Below, in pieces: positions 11,085-23,853 of a stretch of 45,636 nt of DNA. A model generated the notes under the pieces. It had not been told where the DNA came from. It made no database searches and saw only the letters and a list, made by a program, of their open reading frames with translations. Source of the stretch: Dipetalonema caudispina (lineage: Eukaryota > Nematoda > Chromadorea > Rhabditida > Onchocercidae); assembly GCA_013365325.1 (NCBI GenBank), contig JABVXV010000425.1, forward strand, positions 1-45,636, written 5' to 3'. How positions within the stretch are numbered: the stretch's first letter is position 1; every line of letters starts with the position of its first letter. The translations under genes were made by a program, and so were the position numbers.

Positions 11085-14000
11085 TTATAATGAATAAGCC
11101 ATTTCTGTTATGTCTCTTGCAATAGCCTTTCCGGATTCATCCACCACGGCATCTTTAATTCGGTTCATTATCCCAACGATATCCCGTCCTTTGGCCAGCT
11201 TAAATTGCTTACTTGGACAAAGTCTCAAAAATACCAAATAATACTTAAACATAGAAGAATGAAAACTTTTCTAACCTGAATAACAGCAACATCGCCCCAC
11301 ATCAATGTTACGATTGCTTGAAGAAGTCGTACCAAAGCTATTTGATTGAAATCGCCAAAACTAACGGTATTTTCGATGGCCTAAATAGTGCAGTATTCTG
11401 CTTTAGTTTTACTCAATACCACATGGACTTCCTACAATGTGAACCGAGAAACTAATGAAGGGATAGCAAAAGACTCCTTTGCAAGATGAGATTTGACATT
11501 TTTTTTTTTCTCAATAACTTCGCATTATTCTTGTGAGCAAGTAAGACTAGAGAAGTCACAAGTTTGAATTTGAAATGAAACATTGAAAACATTTTATATG
11601 AGACCTGAATAATAGCGCGTAAAGCATCTTCTCGTGGACCGAGTTCAGCTACCTTCCCAGATTCTGTATGGCGTAACAAAATTAATGCCCAATTTGCTAG
11701 TGCTGTTGTTGCAGCAAGCTGGAAACTATGTTTTTCATATTAATAAAATCGGAAATGCTGTTTAGCAGCTGGCAGCATTATAAATGAAATGACACTAGCA
11801 TATAGAGGTTGAGGACGTGGTGAAAAATAGAATAGTTCTTGTAAACTCGAACAAAAATTCCGAGAAACGTACTTGCAAGGCATGCTTCGCGCTATTCAGC
11901 TGCGCTGCAACGCACTTAACCGTTGTGTTAACATCATGGATGAGCATCGAACGACCCCACTGATGCACAGCAGCATTGGCCATTGCTCGACATGCCAAAA
12001 TACGGATTGGATCAGAATTAGCACTTATCTGTAATTTTCAACGATAAGAGCAAAAACTGTAATTATTATAATTAAAAATCCTGCAATTCTCACAATGATC
12101 TTCAAAATTTGCTCCAGAAGAAAACCAATTTGGGTTTGAAAGCACCGAAAATGCGTGGTATTGTAACTTAACGCGTAATATTAACTTGCATAGCTGCGTT
12201 CTGGACGACGTAGTAAGGCTGTATGAGTGTATGTAAAATACTACATTAATCATTGCAAGTACTACCAGTTTATATATTGATATCTCTACAATAGAATTTT
12301 TTTCTATTATTTTGAAAATTCACTAAGAAATTAGTCAGCCGCTGCATTGTTTCCAAACCTCTAGCCGATTTTCCATCTTCTATATCCAAGGAACAATAAA
12401 TTCTATTCAGGGTACGATTCAAAAGTGCTAAACGGAACACATCCATTATAGGAATAATTGTATCTGAAATCATCACAAATATTATAAGCAAATGTTTGTC
12501 GAAAAAGAAATTTGCTAAATCCAGTGGATTTAATGAAACTATAATATTCAATTGGATTCAAAAGGAAAAGATTAAATGAAATATGGAATAAATGGCATAA
12601 GTTTTCGTCTGATTGAAAGTCCTTATATGATACTGGGTCAAGTAAGTGTACAGCATTAAAAAAAAAAAAAATGCAAATAACATGCATAATGGCAGTAAAC
12701 TGTCGGACAACTGAAAATCGCTCTTTATTCGAGGTGCCAAACAACGCAGTTTATGTTTCTTTTTTTGCGGATGTTCTCAAACTATAACTCATTACGTGAC
12801 AGATCTACGGACCACAAGTTTTGAGTTCATCTACAAGTTCCTAAAACTTTTTGTTGAAAATAATAAAAACAATGGAGTTACGAACCCATATCCCATCCAA
12901 AACCTGTATCAATTGCAGAAATATGAATATCTCGTGGATCATACGTTGAAGTTTTTAAAATATCTTCTAGAGCACACAACTGAAATGAGCGCAATTAACT
13001 GGTTAACAGTAGATATTTTAAATTAGTTTCTTAGCTTTTAAAATTCACTTGAGGATTCTTACCTATAAATATCATAGAACATAATCTCATGTCATTCCCT
13101 TCCAATTCTTAAAGCTTATATATAAATAAATAAACTATATATTCAAGAAAAATCTTCAAATAACTACTGAAAAAAAATTCCCACTTCTAAATTTCTAATT
13201 CCCATGCAAAAAAAAATGTTGTACTAAAGAAAACATACCTGCTCTTCGTTTAACTTGTATTTAGTTTGCGTCTCATTCAACTCCCTGAGCTTTATAATTG
13301 CTTTAGCTGAGGCTTGTTCGATACCAAATTGGAAGAAATTCGATAGTGGAACAAGTTCACTACGCGGTCGTTTTTTATCTGAAAATAATTAAAAAATTAA
13401 AATAATAAAACTCCACGAATTAAAATGTTGCTTGATAAACCGATAGTGATTTCACGCAGTTTATTTGAATTCATATTTATATACTGATGCGGTCGCGACG
13501 ACGTAACATATTTGGGCATAATTTTATCAAAAAAAAAACGAATTTACCGATCGGTAAGCGAACATTTGGCATCACTGCAGTAGAATTTGAAACGTATGCA
13601 TTTCCACCGGTGTAAGGATCCGCTACAAATCCTGCTCCATTTGAAGTTTGACGATTTCTGATTGCATCCGGGACATAACGCCCTTCTAAAATTCAGATGG
13701 CAATTTTTCTTTCGAATGTTCAAAAATTTGAAATATAGTGAAGTTCCTTTTAAGGAAAAAAAAATTTATCAAATATCGAAGCATTTCCAACCTGTGAAAG
13801 GATCAGTGAAATTCCCAAATCCCCCACTGCTGGCGTTGCCAAATGCTCCAGGAACTTGATAACGAAGAAGCGTAGAAACCTGAGATTTAACAAATTTCAA
13901 TTTCAGTACTTTCTAATGCTCATACTTTATTTTTAATTCTCACTTAGAATTTAGGGAGTGTTAAACCGAATTAAATGTTCTAATAAAAGTTGAAAAAGTT

Positions 14001-17000
14001 GAAACTAACTTTTTCCAAAAACTTTATGGGAAGATTATGCTTTTCAATAAAACGCTGCGCTGCCCAATTCGTATCTTCACCCACGTTATATGGTAATTTT
14101 AAAACTCGCCCATCTTCGGTTGTTACATCAAATACATAATCCCATTCCTGAAAAAGTTCCAAAAATCAAAGAAACATTACAGCTACTTCCTTTAACAAAG
14201 AACTAATCTAAATGTACAACGGATCTATGAAAGAACTGCAAAAGAACGCTTCCTCGATCACAAAATAAATTTCGGAATGAAACCTAAGAAAATACCAGTA
14301 GCAACGCGCTTTGATTTAATAATACCATCAGGCTTAATTATTCCAATGCATTAAGCTTTCTGTAACTTATAATTCTTCTGCTTTTTGTATAATCAAAATC
14401 TGAAATTTTACCTTTCCATCCACGAGAACTTTTTGAGTCGACTGTGATTGAGCTATTTTCTTATTAGTTGCTTGACGTGCTTCCGGTATATTCTCAATGA
14501 TATACTGTGCAACTTCATTCAAATATGATGCAGGTAAATTGTTCTCCTGAAGCATTAAAAATTTCTAAACTTTTAATTACTAAGCTCCCATGAAAAAGAA
14601 AATAAAATCACACAACCAAATCAAAGGATGAAACCAAAGAAAACGGCAAACCATCAAAAATGTTTGTGCAGCATTATATGGATCCGATCCTTTTTTATAC
14701 CGTAATTCAATGTGTGGTTCGCCGTCATCCAATGCTACCTTGATTTTAACTATTTCATTCTGCTAAAATCATAAATTAATGAAATTCATTGGAGGAAAAG
14801 TACGATTGCAAATACATGTTTGCTGCAAAAATAAATGTATTTCAAGTGTTTCTTTCAAAATACACTTTTAAAAACTAATGTTAATGCAATAAAATTTCGA
14901 TACAAAATTAAGCGTTATTTCAGCTTGTTAATATAAAAGCATTAGTTCAAATTTGACCTGAGCAGCCAGAACCGCTTCAACTTCGGCAATTTTCTTGGCA
15001 ACAGCACATTGAAATGATCCCATCGTGCTAGCATCTGCTTTTCGATTTGCAGCCGTGGAGAAAATATAAATGTTGCCATCACTGAAATGAATCGAATTTA
15101 TCAGAATGCCCAATATACGCAATTATTTTACTGAACTGATAAACAAATAATAGTTTTACTACGAATATCTTAACTTATTCAGTTGCAGACCTTTAAGTGC
15201 TTCACGATTGGCAAAATCAACTTACTCAGCACCAACAGCGATATCACTATTTTTTAGGAAAGTAAGAGACCAAAGGCTTTGTGCTGGCGTCCTAATCAGC
15301 TGTTTGTGAGTCAATGAACCATCATCATTTATATCCCATATTTCCAGAAAACCACCTTCACCAGAATTAGCCATCAAATTATGCCCTGATATGTTAGCAT
15401 GTGCCAAACTGAAAAAAAAATAAAATTTTCTATAATTTGCAATAGAAAGCAATCGGTCATAAACAATAATACAAAATAAATAAACGACTATAGATTACGT
15501 ATCGTCGTGGAGAAAAGTAAAGTCATGTTCATCTGCTCATCTGACAAGAGAATTGTTGGAATTTTATAATGTTGAAGTGTTGATTAGTGTTATTAGGACG
15601 TGAACAGTAATGCATTCTCATACCTGTATATATATTCCCCACTTAAGGAACTATATCTTTGAAGACAAGCACCCGAATCGATATCCCACAAACGAATCGT
15701 AAAATCATTGGCAGCTGATAGGAATCTGTGCTTCGACAGTACTGCAAGAGATCGCACAACATCCTCATGACCTGAAAAAAGAACAACGAATACTTCAAAA
15801 TGTAAGATGGCTTTCAGGTTTCCTGAGTTTCAATTTCAAATTTAATAGTCTAAAATTATAAAGGAATATTCCGAATATAAAATAAAAATCACTAACAGGA
15901 CCATGGATTGAACGAGAAAATTTAACGACTAGAATCATGTGTCACTTCGTGACATATCACAGATTTATCAGCTTCATTCAAATTGAAGTTTATACAACAT
16001 AAAAATTACGTTAGATTTGAACGAACCAGCAAATGAGTTTACTTCATTGTCACCTTTCCAAAATTTAATTGTCAAATCCGCTGAACCAGTGAGATAAAAG
16101 TCGGGTCGTTCAGGTATGGAGGCGACTGCCCAAACAGACAGTCTGTGACCTACTAAACATAGTGCCTGTAAGGAATAAAATTGAAGATTCTAATATGAAG
16201 AAAGAACATCTTGCATAAATTTTACTCGGAAACTCTAGTTACGTTTGAATTTCGCCTCTATTTCACTAAGTCTATAAGTTATAGTTTAGTCAGTAAAGGA
16301 ACCAACTAAAATTCAATAATATAACGGTTATAGCATATTTTTTACTGTGAAATAACTACAAGAAATAGAAGAAATTGTCGTTTAAAAGAATTATAACAAA
16401 CTCCTTCAACTGATACAAATGAAAACACATACGTTAAAATCCGAACTGCTAACGATTTCTTGAATTGGCCAAATTATTGCATTATTATCCCACGAGCCAC
16501 TCATTAACTTCCCATTTTCAACATCAACATGTAGCGTACAAACTAAAAACTTATATTTTTCTTCTTATTTTTAAAATCGCTAACTCATCCATATCTTTCC
16601 CCTTCCTTTCTCACCAAATTCCTTGCCCTTCTTTGTTTCTCCTCTTTCTTCTCTAGCCTATTCATGCCAAAACTCAAAAGAAAAGGAAGGAAAATTCATC
16701 GCCATTTTGACGTAAACAAAATCTAATTAACTTTAACAAATTAAATTTTAGTAGCACCAATAACTAAGGGAAGCGGTTCGGTAAGACAGAAGAGAACAAA
16801 CCATTCATTTTATGTTCATGTAATATACGCATTGGTTTATCGTTATTGGATCCATATACCGCAATTGAGCCATCTTTACGGCCAGCAAAAATTAACCATC
16901 CATATTTTGGACATAAGTAAAATGCTACTGCATTAATAGCTAATCTTTCAACATTTGTTAACGATATGTTCTCCACGTAACTATTATTCCTGAAAACACT

Positions 17001-17953
17001 GAGCTGATAGGAATTTAGGTAAATTTAAAAATGAAAGGATAACTTTAAATCATAGCAATTAAAATGCAACGAAATTCAACTACTTTGTTTCACTTTTTCT
17101 TTTCAATTACTGGATCCTTAAATGAGTTCATTATTTGGTTCAAACCAAATGGCTAGACGTATATATTATATTGGTCTTTTGTCTGTTAAAACTTTTTTCT
17201 TACTCCTCAAGAATTCTATCAAAAAGGGAAAAAAAAAGGAAGTTCGACATATAAGTAATTTAGTGGAAATAGATTTGAATCATCACTTTCAAATCTGTAT
17301 TTACAAGATTACTATTATTTCATTTATACCTTATTAAAGTACCCATAGACATAATTACTGAAACAATGCCGAAAAGTTCTCATTTTCCGATGTATATATT
17401 AAAGGAAGTAATAATTGGACACTTTAAAATGCATATATATTAATATTTAGGTGTACTAGAATTGTAATTTATTTATTCATTATTTATTGATGAGTGCTTA
17501 AACAATGTATTTGAATAATTGAATTATATATCGAATAGTTTAGCATAAAATATCTATTATATAAATGTGAAGTCTTTTACTCATTATTGTATACCTAACA
17601 ATTTAATGAAATACGTGCTCAATTATTCTTTACTAAATTTTAATGTCACTTAATTATAAAACTAATTATTACATCAAACATTGGTAAAAACTAATAAATT
17701 ATATCTCTAATAATGTTTTAACGATGAATTTTGGCTACTGTTCAGTTATTTATATTTAATTACTGCTATTTGATGAATTTTATAAAGAAATGAATGAATA
17801 TAACCTTTCTGAGAAAACTTTAACGGTTTCATCACGACTACCCGAAATAATTTGTCCTAAATCGGTTGCAACAATACATTTTACATCAGAAAGATGTGCC
17901 GCAATAATGCCACTAAACTCATATCTTTTTCCACTTTCTTCGCGAATTTCCAT
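11085..17953 (-). CDS. ufd-3: PLAA/UFD-3: WD40-PFU-PFU-PUL ubiquitin adaptor of Cdc48/p97
   Basis: Nineteen exons give 839 aa without a frame break: 17953-17805, 16989-16802, 16542-16433, 16165-16027, 15771-15624, 15408-15226, 15081-14958, 14759-14652, 14546-14412, 14147-14010, 13879-13792, 13685-13548, 13378-13239, 12979-12886, 12463-12324, 12028-11873, 11718-11605, 11380-11276, 11207-11085. The WD40 propeller covers about 1-315 (GRKDGSIAVY, GSWDNNAIIW, GSADLTIKFW, ANDFTIRLW, PAQSLWSL). PFU ubiquitin-binding segments lie at about 348-402 and 429-482; the second carries the canonical KVLVDGKEWDYVF and LKLPYN. DPFT/DPYTGG linker motifs follow, then the PUL domain, about 575-839, which binds p97/CDC-48. 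PLAA/Doa1 delivers ubiquitinated cargo to p97 and keeps up ubiquitin levels. The start codon lies 4 nt after an ATTTTAG acceptor, fitting spliced-leader trans-splicing. The last intron boundary (CAA at 11207) and the exon 14 donor are the least certain. Only one PFU is expected in the human protein. Confidence 0.95.
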
Positions 17954-17963
17954 CAATCTAAAA
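17954..17963 (-). promoter_or_regulatory. Probable trans-splice acceptor of ufd-3
   Basis: AAAATTTTAG ends at 17958 on the minus strand and is followed by ATTG and the ATG at 17953. An in-frame upstream ATG at 17980 would put this acceptor inside coding sequence, so the 17953 start is preferred. Confidence 0.6.
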
Positions 17964-18395
17964 TTTTCAACAAATTCCAATAAAAACTACTCTTACTGAA
18001 AAGTCCTTGTTTTTCTTAAAAATCTTCTAAATTAACCAATTGCTGGATGCAAACCTTTAGAACTAATCAGTAGGTAAACCTAATAATTTACTTAATCAAT
18101 TAACATCAATCTAAAACTTACTGAAGTGATCAATTAATAACAGGAAAATTATCTTGTATAATCAACTAAGGTATGCAAAAATCTCCAAACTCCAAATCAA
18201 CAAAGTAACAGTTTATATCAAATCTAAAAACTCATTATAAAATCAATTAATTAATTAACTAATTCATGAGTCTGAAAACCCTGACAAGTAATGTAATAAA
18301 AGTAAGTTAACCATTATAAATTCTAAAAACTAAATGAACTAATAAATCTAATCGCCGATAGTAGTCAGTAACAATTCCGAAAAAAAAAAAAATAT

Positions 18396-18438
18396 GGCCG
18401 AGCCAATGATTTCACCGTTTCGCGGTGTTGGCTCGGCC
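18396..18438. ncRNA. GC-rich hairpin, possible small RNA or promoter element
   Basis: Outer arms GGCCGAGCCAA (18396-18406) and TTGGCTCGGCC (18428-18438) are perfect 11-bp complements. Inside, CACCG (18413-18417) pairs with CGGTG (18423-18427) around a TTTCG loop, leaving a 6-nt one-sided bulge (18407-18412). On the minus strand the hairpin is followed within a few bases by a run of about 12 T, which would terminate RNA polymerase III. No A/B box or known RNA family was recognised, so a transcript is only inferred. Confidence 0.4.
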
Positions 18439-18446
18439 CGGTTTTC

Positions 18447-18481
18447 GGGATGTTTGGGAATGTTCGGGGGATGGATGGGGG
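18447..18481 (+). promoter_or_regulatory. G-quadruplex motif
   Basis: Four G-runs (GGG, GGG, GGGGG, GGGGG) are separated by loops of 6, 7 and 6 nt, satisfying the usual G3+N1-7 rule. It is notable in an otherwise AT-rich region and sits 8 bp from the hairpin. Confidence 0.6.
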
Positions 18482-19176
18482 TATTCTCTGTACGTTTTAT
18501 CTCATTGAATGTGGTGGCAGTTCAATTGTATTTTGCAATCTTAGCAAATAGAATAGCTTAGAAGATAGTGAAGGAATTGTAAGAATTGATTGATTTACGA
18601 TTAGGCAATAAGAGAAATTGTTAAGAATTAGATAATTTAAGATTACACTAAAATTAGTATGAAGAAATTTGAAAATTTTTGGCAATTTTTGTACTTCACA
18701 AAGATAATAATACTTAAGATAATCCTTTCTTTACAGTAAATTAAATAATGATTAAATCGCAAATTAAGAAAGTGATGGAACACATGCGGGTGGTGATTTC
18801 AGATGAAAGATTAGTGATAAATTGCAAGAGCAAATTAAAGAATGAAATCCAATTTTAATTTTAATTGTACGGAAGTTACTAAATTATATTAATTGTTAAA
18901 AAAGATGAATTTTCCGTTTTGTGATATAAATGATATGTATTCGTGTTATTTAAACATTGTTATAGCGTAGTTCGAAAAGGAAAACCAATGAAATCCTTGA
19001 AAGTTATTTATTTAATAATTATTTAGATGTTTCAATAAATTCTTGGATGTGATTAGTTTGAAGTTTAACTCTATTTTCAGTTCGATTCATTTCCAGATTC
19101 CGTGTTGAAATTTCAGAAATCCTTAATGAATTTATTGTCGCATAATTGTAATATTTTCTAGATTTGGATCATAGTT

Positions 19177-22100
19177 ATGGAAACCATTCTAGAAATTCAG
19201 CGGCGTTTGCATGAAGAACGAGATCGCCTGATCGATAGTATGACCAAAGAGTATCTTCACGAACGCAAATCTGTTAGTTTGTATATTTCGTCGTGTAATT
19301 TGGTTATGGATGATCTTATAATTCCGTACAGTAACGACGTAATTAGTTTATTGTGGTCCAAAACTCGAATTATTTTTTTGAATTGATCTCGATTCTTTTT
19401 TTTTTTGGCAATGTTTACGCTTTTTTTTATTTTTTGTTTTTTTTTTTTTTTTTTTTGCAATATTTTGGACTTCCTGAAATATTTCCATAAATAAAATTTT
19501 AAGAAGCTTTTACTTGCAGCATAAAGAGAAAGTAAATGGAGATCACCGTGTACGACGTCTTGTTGATGTAAGTTTTTCTATTCAAACATATCGAAGAGAA
19601 TTAGGAATTTGTAGTAATTTTTCGCATTAAATTTTAAAGTTTGTAAAATACACGTTTCTTATTTGATGATATTGTAAATATAGGTCTTTCACTGAATATA
19701 ATCGTTGTAGATTAGGCGTGCTTGAAAACTTTCAGGATTTCTTAGAATTAAAATTGATCTAGAAGCAGTGCACATATTTCAAAATTTTGACTTTGGGATT
19801 TTGAGTTATAAAGAAATGCACACATCCCTCAACTTATACTCCAGTTGGTTATGCAAGTTTTATATGAAGTTTTGCACTGATACAACAAAACTCTTTCACT
19901 TTAATCTGGTTATAGTTCGATAATTCGATTCATATACCTAAATTTTTCACTTGCAGTCAAGCTTAGATTCATTTGTTTTCTTATCTACTTTATGTATTTC
20001 TTTTATTTCTTGAAATCTAGTTAAAACTGAGGCTCTTTGTTTTTGAATTGACTACTCTAAACCTCGTTTCTTTATTTGTTTTTCTTTTTAGCGATATCAC
20101 GAAATCACAAAAAAGCTGCGCCTGATATATGAAGATGATGATAAGTCACGCAAATCGGAGTTACGCGCTATTGCTGGTCCAAACGAGTTCGCGGAATTTT
20201 ATTCGCGTCTGAAATCATTAAAGGATGCACACAGAAGAAATCCAGATGAGGTTTGCCAACTTATTTTAGTATTTGGAAACGCTGATAATAGAGTCATTCA
20301 AGTATTACCGGAATTATACGTTTAATATTATCATTTTTTCGTGCTAAACTCTCTTTCATTTGGTAATTCTGCCGTAATTTTTGAACTTTACGATCTTATA
20401 ATGCCACGTATTATCCGCATTAGGTTCAAACTATCCATGCTAAGAAGCGACGGGTGCATGCCGAAGGATATTTGAAATATTACATGGATAAGCATTCATA
20501 ACGTTCTACTTCTTTCCTTATAATACTTTAAAAATTCCTTATAGATTGCCATACCGTTAAGTTTGGAATTTCAAAAGATGAATGAAGCTATAGAAAACAT
20601 AGAATTAGCCGAAAAAGATGTGGTCGAATTTACCGATGAAGAAGGTTATGGACGATTTCTGGATCTGCATGCTCTTTACGATAAATATATTAACATCAAA
20701 GGAATGAAGGTTTGCCATTTTTTGGTTACTTGATGAATTATTATAATTTGATCTTCACCTTTTTTTTCGACACTTTTACCTCAATTGATAATGTTCGAAT
20801 TAAATTTCTTTAAAAATTTTACCAATCTTATTGCCCAAAAAGATGCCGAAGCATTTAGTGAACAGTGGTCGAAGTTAACAGTCATGCTATGTATTGTTTG
20901 AGTAAGTTTGACTGAAGCATGAAATAATTATTGACAACTTAATAACTATAACAGAAAGCTAAATTAGCTGTTATTTTTTGACCACAATATGAAGTGTAGA
21001 TTGTATCATACAAATCATATTTTAAATAGGAACAGAATTATCTTATGAGCATATGGTTTTTATATTGGTTGTCTCTATGTTGTATTTGCTTCTTCATCGT
21101 GAATCAGTGAGTTCACATTTTAGAAATACTACATATAAGCGGTCACCCAAATTTCGCTAATTTTTGGAATTCCATTATTAACCTATGTACGCGTAGCGAA
21201 GGAAGTTTTTTGACGCAAATTGAACAATTTGGGACTGTCATTGTGGATGTTCCAGAATGAATATTAGCATCTTTTATTCTGTTTACAGTTCATCGGTTGC
21301 ACCATTTTATTTCATTTTTTAGAGAATGGATTATTTGGCATTCTTAAGCAACTTTGATCGTTTTGTGGATATTCCAGTAAGTTCAAAAAAAACTGGCAGC
21401 TATCGTGAATACCTCAGTGCTCTAAAAGAATATCTGATTACTTTCCTTGCAAGGACACGACCTCTGCTGAATGTGAATGAGGAATTTGAGAAAGCCGACG
21501 CTGAATTTGATAAGAAATGGGAAGAGGGTATGTCGGTTTGCTTTTTTTTTTCTAAAAAATGCCAGGTTATTTAATTGCTTTGGTTGATAACTTTTAATTT
21601 CCAAGAAAACATGCATTCAAACGATCACAAATGATGATTATAGTGGGAGAAATTATGTAGTTTCATCATTCAGGTACAGTCCCAGGATGGAGTCGAGATC
21701 AGCACAGTGTGTTAGCACATTCTGGCGCATACTTGGATCTTTCGTCATTCGAAACAGCGACTGATTTGGAAGCACTTGGACTTGATCGTCTAAAATCTGC
21801 GCTTGTCGCGCTTGGTTTGAAATGTGGCGGGTTCGTTGAATTCAATTTATCTAAAAATGATAAACGAAAAGATTAGAAAAAATAAAAAACAAATATATTC
21901 ATTCGTGTCAAGACTTTGATCAGTAAATTTTGAATTTCACTGTACTAATCTCTGAAGCATATTTCGTAAATTGATTTGGAAATTAAAATTACTTGATTCA
22001 CTTGAAAGACTACTGATTTAATGTAATAACTTCCAAAATCATACCATTTCTAGTACGCTAAAAGAAAGAGCAGAACGACTGTTTGCAACTAAAGGACATA

Positions 22101-23853
22101 AATTGAGTGAAATGGAAAAGACGGCATTAGCAAAGCGTCATGATGCGGATCAGAAGGAACAGTTCAAATTGCACCAAACAGCGCGACTGGAAGCATACAT
22201 TCAGCGGCAAGATATTTCTTTATATGTTTATGAAAATGCAGTGATTCTGGTGTCGTGTGTAAGATTGCTATAAATATCAGTAATCCCTTTCCCATGCAGA
22301 TATTTTCGGCGGGAAACATCGGTTTCAGCTGGTAGCAATACACTTCAATTTATGAACAGTAAACTTGATTAATTGGCTTACAATATTTCGAGGGCACAAA
22401 AACTTAAGCAAAATATTTTATTGGTGGATTAGGGACATGTAAAATTACAACAAATTTGTCCACTCAAGCTTATTCTTTTACCATTTATATATTTAGTTAC
22501 TTAAAAGCTGGTTAAATTTCTGTGTATATTTTATTTATCTTATTTATTCGACGGAAATGATGATGGCGGGAAACTCTTAAGTATTTTAATGTTCTTAAAA
22601 TAGGAAGTATCAAGAATGTGTCATCCTGGGAAACATTTACCTTGTTATGAGTGGGAATCGACGTTTTGTCAATGATATAGTTTACTTTCTGCTGTCAGAA
22701 TTAACAAAAAGTAATTGATGTGTAGGATACGTTACCTATCTCCTAACGGATAGATGATTTGCAGTACTGTGCGGAGTTTAGGAAAATAGTTAAGCTGGTT
22801 TTCGAGAAGACTGAAGTATAAAAGGGTGAATAATTCTGATGAAAAAAAGTTTAAATTAATATAAGGGCTTGGAATTAATCGGATCCACTCACAATAGCTA
22901 GTGTTTTTCCTGTTGGCAACATGTAAACAAACCGACTATTAGCTCATTGTTTTCTAGTGTAGCATGACGAGTATAACATAAAGATGATTTTCAGATTATC
23001 GTCTTTATTGAGTGATGAAAGAGAAGCCACCAAAGAAAATGTTGAAAGAAAGCAAGCACGGTGTGTCGGTGAAAATGTGGAAGAAGAGGAAGACATGAAT
23101 GACATGTCGGAAGATGATGAGGATGATAGCATTCCGTATAATCCCAAAAATTTACCCTTGGGGTGGGATGGTAAACCGATCCCATATTGGCTGTACAAGT
23201 TGCATGGTCTCAATATATCCTTTCCATGTGAAATTTGCGGTAATCAAGTTTACAAAGGACCGAAGGCATTTCAACGACATTTTAATGTAAGTGAACTTTA
23301 TATACAAGTCTTTTTTTCCTTTTTTTTGTTAACTTGTTGGGTTTTAAAATTTAGGCATTAAATTTTTCTGTGATTTATAATTTTAATGCATGAATATAAG
23401 CGATAAAATGACCAGTAATTTCGATGCGTTTGCTTTTGCAATGATTAGTCGATTTCTTAAAATGATCAAACACGATTCTACTTCGCTTTAATAAACGTCA
23501 AGTGGTAAATATTGCAAAAATGGTGATTTATTTACAACCATTATGTAACTCTTATCAAGGTTTCTTTTTAAGTATAAAAATTTGAACATTTCAAAAATTT
23601 CGCACGCATGCAGTTTCTTTAACTCCAGGAATGGCGCCATTCGCATGGCATGCGTTGTCTCGGGATCCCGAACACGGCACATTTCGCCAATATTACGAAA
23701 ATTTCTGATGCTGTCGAACTTTGGGGGAAAATACGACGACAAAAGGAGTCGCTGAAATGGAATCCTGAACATGATGAAGAGTTTGAGGATTCTGCAGGAA
23801 ACGTCGTCAATAAGCGAACGTTCGAAGATCTTAAAAGACAGGGACTTTTGTGA
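19177..23853 (+). CDS. SF3A3: Splicing factor 3A subunit 3 (SF3a60/Prp9)
   Basis: Exons 19177-19272, 19520-19567, 20092-20250, 20545-20709, 21323-21527, 21674-21830, 22054-22254, 22995-23286 and 23629-23853 give about 515 aa (human 501). Conserved blocks: [10 protein letters not shown] start, [14 protein letters not shown] [52 protein letters not shown] (SAP-like), an acidic stretch, [20 protein letters not shown], and a C-terminal U1-type zinc finger (CEICG, then RHFN|EWRHSHG) followed by LGIPNTAHF and the end DLKRQGLL. It is part of SF3a in the U2 snRNP, needed for prespliceosome assembly in the nucleus. The donor of exon 7 is ambiguous (22251 or 22254; both keep frame). A TTTTCTAG acceptor 15 nt before the ATG suggests trans-splicing. 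Confidence 0.96.
20424..20501 (+). other. Possible alternative terminal (poison) exon in SF3A3 intron 3
   Basis: A GCATTAG acceptor is followed by 25 open codons and TAA, in the phase (0) left by exon 3. The peptide contains [16 protein letters not shown], and the segment is much less AT-rich than the rest of the intron. It is also flanked by an 8-bp inverted repeat (TATCCATG/CATGGATA). Inclusion would truncate SF3A3 after about 126 residues. Confidence 0.35.

Larger units (their letters stand above)
17958..19161. promoter_or_regulatory. Shared upstream region of ufd-3 and SF3A3
   Basis: About 1.2 kb between two divergent genes. It is AT-rich except for a sharp GC-rich island at 18396-18481 that holds a hairpin and a G-quadruplex motif. 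No open frame is convincing; the minus-strand frame 18497-18685 is ordinary low-complexity read-out. Confidence 0.7.

Noticed and set aside
22288..22332. Small exon candidate in SF3A3 intron 7 between an ATGCAG acceptor and a GTAGC donor
   Set aside because: None of its phases joins exon 7 to exon 8 without a stop codon.
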